Shown one piece after another: positions 57,594 through 64,000 of a stretch of 64,000 nucleotides of DNA. The DNA is from Glebionis coronaria. Taxonomy: Eukaryota; Streptophyta; Magnoliopsida; Asterales; Asteraceae. Under the pieces are notes generated by a model, which was not told the DNA's origin, did no database searches, and was given only the letters and a program-made list of their open reading frames with translations. The translations under genes were made by a program, and so were the position numbers. The stretch lies in the NCBI GenBank assembly GCA_025667525.1, contig CM046876.1, positions 568,289,469 through 568,353,468 of the forward strand, read 5' to 3'. Every line of letters begins with the position of its first letter. The stretch's first letter is position 1.

Positions 57594-58956
57594 GTTTTAA
57601 CATGATTATAATTATCAAGATCTAAAGTTTTTTTTTAACTAATATTGATTTGTGTTAAAATTACATGTTGTTTTAGGTTTTATAAAAATTAGGGGGTTTT
57701 GTTTTGTTTAAAAATGGCTTTGCCATTTTTTTATAAATTTTTTTTTTTTTTTTTTTTTGTAAACCCTAAAATTACATGGTAATTAACTTTAGATGTATGC
57801 ATGAATTAATTGTTATGTCATGTGTGGTTACGATCCGTAGTAGTTTTTTAATTGTTAAGAGAATATGAAAGATCCGTAATAAACATGCATGTTTTTACGG
57901 ATCATATAATTTTGATTGCTATTTGCTTTATTTGATTCAAAGTTTTAAAATTAGGAAAGACTTTTTATGTTCATAAAAACCCTAGATTTGATGTTCTTTG
58001 AATAAATTGTTATGCATGTGGCTATTGGATTTAGTTTTTTTTGTACTACTTGTTTTCATGCGTTTTTAACATTGTATGTTGTAAACAAGGGTAATTTTTT
58101 TTTAAGAAAAAATAATATGGACTAAACCCTATCAAAATTAATGAATTGTTTTGAGATCTAAATTACATATGATTTGTGTTGATTAGAATTGCAATAGCAA
58201 CTTAACGGCCTACTTAATTTTGACAAACTATAAAGTGGGTATAACGCACCGCTGGTCAAGTACCCGGTTAAGGAAGGAGGTGCTATGCTTTTACGCTGAC
58301 CAAATTCCCGGCTCGCCTGTGCGTCAAAATTGGAATTACCTACGGTTGTTATTGGTATAATTCTTTAAGGTTGTTTGGTTTAACCAATACCTCAACTTGC
58401 AAATATATGATGAACTTTTAGTCTCACCAAAAAGTTTACTAAACGTTTTATTAAACTTATGCTATGGAGATGTATGCATGCTTCTCCATACATGATTTTG
58501 ACACCAAAATCTATACCCTAAAAATTTAAGTCATATGCCCTCTAATTGACGAACACTTGAAGTTACAATTGTCGTCATATAAGATATCGGACGATGTTGT
58601 AATGGAGAGAAAACTTCATGACTGAATAAGATTGCACATGAAGGTTTTACGTTCTTTATATTAGTCGACTTAATTGAGTTACTCAGTGAGAACTGGAAAC
58701 TTAAGGCATAAAGAAGGGATAAAACATGTTTACAATGCAAAAGTTTTTGGCAATGTAAATCCCTGACATATCTAGAAATTGCAATATGATTTGGCAATTA
58801 TTGTTCGACAAGTTACTATGTTGAATACATTTGTCACTAGCAGATCAACTGATGTGATAAATCTATGTCAATATGGATTCTAGTTTTTCAAGGAAATACT
58901 ATGGTTTTATTACCGGGGTAATTTTATTTTCTTGAATTTTATTATCAAAAATACTA
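57594..58956 (+). other. Long leader of the young Copia element
   Basis: 1.36 kb, T-rich with a homopolymer at about 57740-57761. No coding frame. An acceptor-like ttatttctgtag ends at 58978, just before the second Met of the ORF, so part of the leader could be spliced out. Confidence 0.5.
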
Positions 58957-61900
58957 ATGTTTGAACTTATTTCTGTAGAAATGGCTCAACCCGAAAACAA
59001 TCTGACAATAAGCTCGGCGTTCAAAGCATTTTTTGAACGGCCTGAACTTACTGGCCCTAATTTCAATGATTGGTACCGCTCACTAAGAATTGTTCTGAGA
59101 GCAGCGGGTACCATCAATATCTTGGAAACTCCTTTTCCGGAGGATCTTGCTGAAGGAGCAACTGATGCGGAAAGGCTTCAACACGCTGCTAACGTTAAGA
59201 AGCACCATGAGGTGGCTGCTGTAATGTTAGGTAGAATGGCTCCATCACTTCAAAGGAAGTATGAGCTATTTCATCCTAAGCAGATGCTTGATGAACTCAA
59301 GGCAGTGTATGAAACACCACAAGCTGTAGAGATCTATGATCTGGTTGATGCTCTACATAGTTGCAAGCAAGCTCCTGGAAAGTCCGTAAGTGCACATTAC
59401 ATGGAGATGAGGGGTTATATGGAACAACTCATCGCACTAGGACAACCCTTCGATCATAATATGGCTATTAACTTGATCAATAGGTCCCTTAATAAGGACT
59501 TCGGTGATTTCGTTCGTAACTATAATATGCATTGCACGGGGAAGACAGTTAATGATTTGCATGCAATGCTCATTGACTTTGAAAAGGGTTTGAAAGATAA
59601 GGCACCCACTGCTACTCCTCAAGTACTTTATGTACAAAAGGGTAGAGTGTCGAAACCAAAACCGCAAGGGAATAAGAAGCAGAAAGGCAAAGGCAAGATT
59701 GATAAGAGCAAGCAAGTTGCGACTACATCAAAACCGAAGCATAACTTTGCTAAGAAATCTCTGAAAGATGAGACTTGTCACCACTGCAAGATGACTGGAC
59801 ACTGGAAGAGGAATTGCTCTCTCTATCTCCATGAAATGGCAGAACATAAGAAGAAGGCTGAGCAAGTTGCTGCAGCACCATCTTCAGGTAACTTATTTAT
59901 GATAGAGTTATTTAATCTTTCATACAAATCAAACTCCTGGGTATATGATACGGGATGTGGTATTAATATTTGTAATACCATGCAGGGATTTGAGTTGAAG
60001 AGGAGACTTACCTATGGGGAACAATTTCTGCAAGTGGGCAATGGCGCACAAGCAGCAGTTGAAGCTATAGGAATATTTAAATTAGTTTTACCTTCGGGTT
60101 TAGTACTGTCTTTAAATAATTGTCATTATGCACCTACAATTGTTAGGGGTGTTATTTCCTTTTCTAGTATGTTGGATCTTGGATTTACTCACACGATTGA
60201 TAATAATAGAATTTCTGTTTTCAAAGATGGTTTATTCTATTTTGATGCAATTTCTGTGAATGGTGTTTTTGAAATTAACATGCATGATATAAATCCCAAG
60301 AGGAAAAATAATTCTGTTTTTAGCATGAATAAGAAGAGTAAGTTAGACAAGAACTCTTCTTATCTTTGGCATTATAGACTTGCCCACATTGGGAAGACTC
60401 GCATACAAAAGCTTCAACGTGATGGGCTTTTGGAAAGTATCAATGATGAATCATTCGATAAATGTGAATCTTGTATCTCTGGGAAGATGACCAAGAAACC
60501 TTTTAATAGCAATATTGAAAGGGCTACTGAACTACTTGGTTTGATACATACTGATGTGTGTGGACCACTTAGACATGTGTCAAGGAAAGGTGCTAGCTAC
60601 TTCTTGACGTTTACGGATGATTATAGCCGTTATGGTTATGTTTATTTACTTAAGCATAAACATGAGGTATTTGAAACATTCAAAACGTTTAAAGCCGAAG
60701 TAGAGTTACAACTGGGAAAGAAGATTAAAGCTCTTCGTTCTGACCGTGGTGGTGAATATTTAAGTCAAGAGTTTAAAGATTATTTAAGTGAAAATGGAAT
60801 TGTTCAGAAACTTACTTCTCCGTATACTCCACAACAAAATGGTGTATCTGAAAGGAGAAATCGTACATTATTGGATATGGTACGATCTATGTTTAATCTT
60901 ACAACTTTACCATTATCTTTTTGGGATTATGCTCTTGAAACTGTTGTTCGTATTCTGAATATGGTTCCCACAAAGAAGGTTGATAAGACACCATATGAAC
61001 TATGGCATGGCAAGAAGCCATATTTGTCTTATTTGAAAGTCTGGGGTTGTGAGGCGTATGTGAAACGTGACTCTGGAGATAAACTCCAACAACGCTCAGT
61101 AAAATGTATCTTTGTAGGTTACCCTAAGGAAACTATGGGTTACTACTTTTATTATCCGGCTGAGAACAAGATAGTTGTGGCTCGGTATGGAGACTTCCTT
61201 GAAAATGATCTTGTAAATCAAGAATTCAGTGGGAGAAATTATGATCTTGAAGAAATTCAAGAAGATACATTGCCTTCTGAAAATACTAGCGATGAAATTC
61301 CTGTAGAACCAGAAAGTCTGAGTGTTCCACCGGAATTAATTCCTCCACGTAGGTCTCAAAGGACTATACGTGCGCCGGACAAACTATGTTTATACATAGA
61401 GGATGATGAGGAGGAAGTAGGGGATCTTGGTGAACCTGCTAACTATCGATCCGCAATGTCTGATCCAGAAAAGTCAAAATGGATGGTTGCGATGAATGAG
61501 GAAATGAAATCCATGGAAATCAATGATGTTTGGATTCTTGTGGACGCACCTAAAAATGCTAAAGTAGTGAAAAATAGGTGGATCTATAAGAAGAAAACTG
61601 ACATGGATGGCGATGTACAATCCTACAAAGCACGTTTAGTGGCTAAAGGTTTTACTCAAACTTTTGGCATAGACTACGAGGAGACATTTTCTCCTGTAGC
61701 AGACTTACGAGCTATTAGGATTCTCATAGCTATAGCAGCATACTATGACTATGAGATATGGCAAATGGATGTTAAAACTGCCTTCTTGAACGGTCGCTTA
61801 GATGAAGACATCTATATGCAACAACCGGAAGGGTATGTTGATCCTAAATTTCCAAAACGCGTGTGCAAACTTCAAAGGTCTATTTATGGTTTGAAGCAAG

Positions 61901-63021
61901 CATCACGTCAATGGAATAAGCGATTTGATGAAGAAATCAAAAAGTTTGGATTTATTCAAAATCATGATGAGCCATGTGTATACCGCAAAGCTAGTGGGAG
62001 TAATGTAGTGTTCCTAATTCTATATGTCGATGACATATTGATCATGGGAAGTAACATTCCAAGACTTAAGGAAGTTAAGGATTATCTTGGTAAATGCTTT
62101 TCTATGAAAGATTTGGGAGATGCTGCATATATTCTGGGAATTAAGATCTATCGAGATAGGAGTAGACGGTTAATTGGTCTTAGCCAAGATGCTTATATTG
62201 ATAAGATATTGAAGAAATATAACATGCATAACTCTAAGAAAGGTTTCTTACCGATGGAGGTTAAGCATGAGTTAAGTCATGAGAAAGATGCATCATCACC
62301 TGAAGAGGTGGCTTACATGAAGAAGGTGCCTTATGCTTCGGCTGTAGGATCTATTATGTATGTTGTAAGATGCACAAGGCCCGATGTGGCGTTTGCTCAG
62401 AACTTGGTCAGTAGATACCAACAGAATCCAGGGAAGTCCCACTGGACTGCTGTTAAGCATATTTTGAAGTATTTGAGAAGTACGAAAGATATGTTTTTGG
62501 TATTCGGGGGTAAACCAGACACAGAATTGAATGTAACAGGATTCTGTGATGCGTCCTGGCAATGTGATAAAGACGATACGAAGTCTCAGACGGGTTACGT
62601 GTTTGTCATCAATGAAGGAGCAGTTGACTGGAAGAGCAGTAAGCAGAAAACCATTGCTATGCATGCGACTCAATCTGAGTACATGGCCGCTTCAGAAGCT
62701 GCAATGGAAGCTGTTTGGATTAGGAAGTTTATTGGAGATCTTGGAGTGATGCCTTCAATTAAAGAACCTATTGATATATATTGCGACAACTCTGCGGCAA
62801 TAATATTCGCCAATGACCCTGGAGTCATGAAGGGCGCCAGACACTTTAAACGTAGATATCACTACGTTCGAGAACAAGTGGAAGCTCGAGAAATAAAATT
62901 AATAAAAGTTCACACAGATGATAACGTAGCTGATCCTTTTACTAAGGCTTTGTCTAGGCCAAAGGTAGTTAAGCATGCCAAGGCAATTGGGCTGCAACTA
63001 GCTAGCGAATTCATGCAATAA
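58957..63021 (+). CDS. Copia gag-pol polyprotein, intact, 1354 aa
   Basis: One uninterrupted frame. ATG at 58957; the second Met at 58981 (MAQPENNLTISSAF) resembles the family start and may be the real one. Gag region to about residue 270. Zinc knuckle CHHCKMTGHWKRNC at 274-287. Protease DTG at 331-333. Pre-integrase zinc finger His472, His477, Cys503, Cys506. Integrase Asp533, Asp596, Glu632 (D-x35-E). Linker rich in Glu and Pro (750-830). RT with YVDD at 1023-1026. RNase H Asp1198, Glu1241, Asp1277. The domain order (integrase before RT) defines Copia. Products would copy the RNA and insert the DNA in the nucleus. Lineage within Copia not assigned. Confidence 0.95.
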   Translation: MFELISVEMAQPENNLTISSAFKAFFERPELTGPNFNDWYRSLRIVLRAAGTINILETPFPEDLAEGATDAERLQHAANVKKHHEVAAVMLGRMAPSLQRKYELFHPKQMLDELKAVYETPQAVEIYDLVDALHSCKQAPGKSVSAHYMEMRGYMEQLIALGQPFDHNMAINLINRSLNKDFGDFVRNYNMHCTGKTVNDLHAMLIDFEKGLKDKAPTATPQVLYVQKGRVSKPKPQGNKKQKGKGKIDKSKQVATTSKPKHNFAKKSLKDETCHHCKMTGHWKRNCSLYLHEMAEHKKKAEQVAAAPSSGNLFMIELFNLSYKSNSWVYDTGCGINICNTMQGFELKRRLTYGEQFLQVGNGAQAAVEAIGIFKLVLPSGLVLSLNNCHYAPTIVRGVISFSSMLDLGFTHTIDNNRISVFKDGLFYFDAISVNGVFEINMHDINPKRKNNSVFSMNKKSKLDKNSSYLWHYRLAHIGKTRIQKLQRDGLLESINDESFDKCESCISGKMTKKPFNSNIERATELLGLIHTDVCGPLRHVSRKGASYFLTFTDDYSRYGYVYLLKHKHEVFETFKTFKAEVELQLGKKIKALRSDRGGEYLSQEFKDYLSENGIVQKLTSPYTPQQNGVSERRNRTLLDMVRSMFNLTTLPLSFWDYALETVVRILNMVPTKKVDKTPYELWHGKKPYLSYLKVWGCEAYVKRDSGDKLQQRSVKCIFVGYPKETMGYYFYYPAENKIVVARYGDFLENDLVNQEFSGRNYDLEEIQEDTLPSENTSDEIPVEPESLSVPPELIPPRRSQRTIRAPDKLCLYIEDDEEEVGDLGEPANYRSAMSDPEKSKWMVAMNEEMKSMEINDVWILVDAPKNAKVVKNRWIYKKKTDMDGDVQSYKARLVAKGFTQTFGIDYEETFSPVADLRAIRILIAIAAYYDYEIWQMDVKTAFLNGRLDEDIYMQQPEGYVDPKFPKRVCKLQRSIYGLKQASRQWNKRFDEEIKKFGFIQNHDEPCVYRKASGSNVVFLILYVDDILIMGSNIPRLKEVKDYLGKCFSMKDLGDAAYILGIKIYRDRSRRLIGLSQDAYIDKILKKYNMHNSKKGFLPMEVKHELSHEKDASSPEEVAYMKKVPYASAVGSIMYVVRCTRPDVAFAQNLVSRYQQNPGKSHWTAVKHILKYLRSTKDMFLVFGGKPDTELNVTGFCDASWQCDKDDTKSQTGYVFVINEGAVDWKSSKQKTIAMHATQSEYMAASEAAMEAVWIRKFIGDLGVMPSIKEPIDIYCDNSAAIIFANDPGVMKGARHFKRRYHYVREQVEAREIKLIKVHTDDNVADPFTKALSRPKVVKHAKAIGLQLASEFMQ

Positions 63022-63808
63022 ATCTGTTGATTAGTATTTGGATAAAGGATGTAAGACATTATTGAATTGATGAAATAAAGAATGGATTTCGTTTATTTGT
63101 CTGTTATTTGATTTTGTATCCTATTTTACATGTTTTAATCCATGAGCATTTTGATGTTTCTAAATGTCCGTTGTCGATTAATAATATGGGAGTATTATTA
63201 AATTAAGACAATTCAAAATAGTGACAGAGTATACTTGAAAGTATATTGGTCAATTTTGGATGATATTTGATGGATCAAATATTGGACTTATCCCAACTAT
63301 GTGATTTTACTTTATGGATCTTTGTCATTAAGTAAATCATAAACAGTTATCCTTAGACCTGAGATGCCAGAAAACTGCATTGAATATAGTGCATTTCTGT
63401 AAGGTAACCTAACGCTAAACGTAACTGGTAGTCATAAGGGTTATTTTCAGAAGTGTTGCGAAGTTCATGTGTTTTGCTTGTAGTCGAAATGGGATTCGTT
63501 TCCTTCAAATTGTTATTTGAAGTATAAATACAACTGGGCCCCTCGGGGGAATAGTAAGATGTTTGTGCGGCCACACCCAAATGTGTTTTGGTAATCTTGC
63601 TATATCCGTAAACGAGAAACAGAATAGTTAATGAAGGAATGACTAAGATCCATATCCTTATTAACAATGTATTTGAAATGAGAGGATAATAATAATGATT
63701 ATATATCATTAAAAGGTTTTGTCCAGGAAGCCTTACTCGAGTTGTACTAGTGACATTGTTAGTGTAACTAGACGCTAATCAATGTGATCACGACATTCGA
63801 ATTTTGTC
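63022..63808 (+). other. 3' untranslated interior of the young Copia element
   Basis: No coding frame. Long 3' non-coding stretch before the polypurine tract. Confidence 0.55.
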
Positions 63809-63819
63809 CAAGTGGGAGC
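63809..63819 (+). promoter_or_regulatory. Polypurine tract of the young Copia element
   Basis: caagtgggagc directly before the 3' LTR. Confidence 0.85.
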
Positions 63820-64000
63820 TGAAAGTTTATGGACTTTAAAATCGATAGTCGTGTGATAGGATCGAACTCGAGATCACGGGATTGCACACATTACGTGAAG
63901 AGTTAATTTATTTATTAAATATATTTATTATATTTATTAAATCAAACTGTAGCTAACGATCGTTAAGTAATTAAAAGTTAAGTATTAAACGGTCGTTATA
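63820..64000 (+). repeat. 3' LTR of the young Copia element, partial
   Basis: First 181 bases, identical to 56803-56983; continues past the window. Confidence 0.92.

Larger units (their letters stand above)
56803..64000 (+). mobile_element. Young, apparently intact Ty1/Copia element (runs off right edge)
   Basis: 5' LTR 56803-57578, primer site, 1.4 kb leader, single 1354-codon gag-pol ORF, polypurine tract, 3' LTR from 63820. The visible 181 bases of the 3' LTR are identical to the 5' LTR. If the LTRs are equal in length the element ends near 64595. The 5' target duplicate would be aatat (56798-56802). All catalytic motifs are present, so it may be autonomous. Confidence 0.93.

Overview
This is plant nuclear DNA: AT-rich, with intron-bearing genes (GT-AG splice sites) scattered among nested LTR retrotransposons and MITEs. 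The retroelement proteins, in particular the minus-strand Copia relic at 16826-25755 and the cysteine-rich Gypsy gag at the left edge, look most like families abundant in Asteraceae. I infer a eudicot, probably Asteraceae; the family is inference and the species is not determinable here. No CRISPR, rRNA or tRNA gene was seen.

Layout. 1-4158: 5' end of a minus-strand Gypsy element (gag start, tRNA-Asp-type primer site, LTR) plus a second near-identical LTR copy. 4159-7599: no gene seen; hairpins and degenerate repeats. 7600-16118: complete 8.5 kb Gypsy insertion with a perfect 5-bp target duplication (TCGGC); its gag-pol is broken and lacks RT and the integrase core, and it carries a long antisense ORF. 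16119-25755: decayed minus-strand Copia element with its 5' LTR. 25880-28539: broken PIF/Harbinger transposon (Myb/SANT gene plus transposase). 28992-29351: hAT-type MITE. 29400-34500: host gene for an INO80-complex subunit B/IES2-like protein (PAPA-1 region plus HIT zinc finger). 35871-41572: MITE, Copia-type 3' LTR, and a minus-strand Gypsy relic split by another MITE. 42410-43907: Gypsy 5' fragment between ~91-96 bp direct repeats. 44312-46710: truncated duplicate of a cyclophilin gene carrying a TRIM element in its leader intron. 48635-52700: the complete cyclophilin gene (CYP21-4-like, membrane anchored). 52718-53670: long-TIR element with a nested MITE. 53967-54179: candidate small secreted peptide. 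56371-56609: promoter-like DNA with two G-boxes. 56803 to the right edge: an apparently intact, very young Copia element (1354-codon ORF; LTRs identical over the 181 bp visible).

Only two ordinary host genes are well supported: the IES2-like gene (six coding exons, 512 aa) and the cyclophilin gene (seven coding exons, 234 aa). Both have a long intron in the 5' UTR and both introns contain tandem duplications. The small peptide gene is a candidate. Nearly everything else is transposon DNA, so the main biology here is nested transposition and partial segmental duplication. I did not find a clear new molecular system; the strongest leads are the young Copia element, the antisense ORF in the Tat-like Gypsy element, and the promoter-like region cut off by the Copia insertion.
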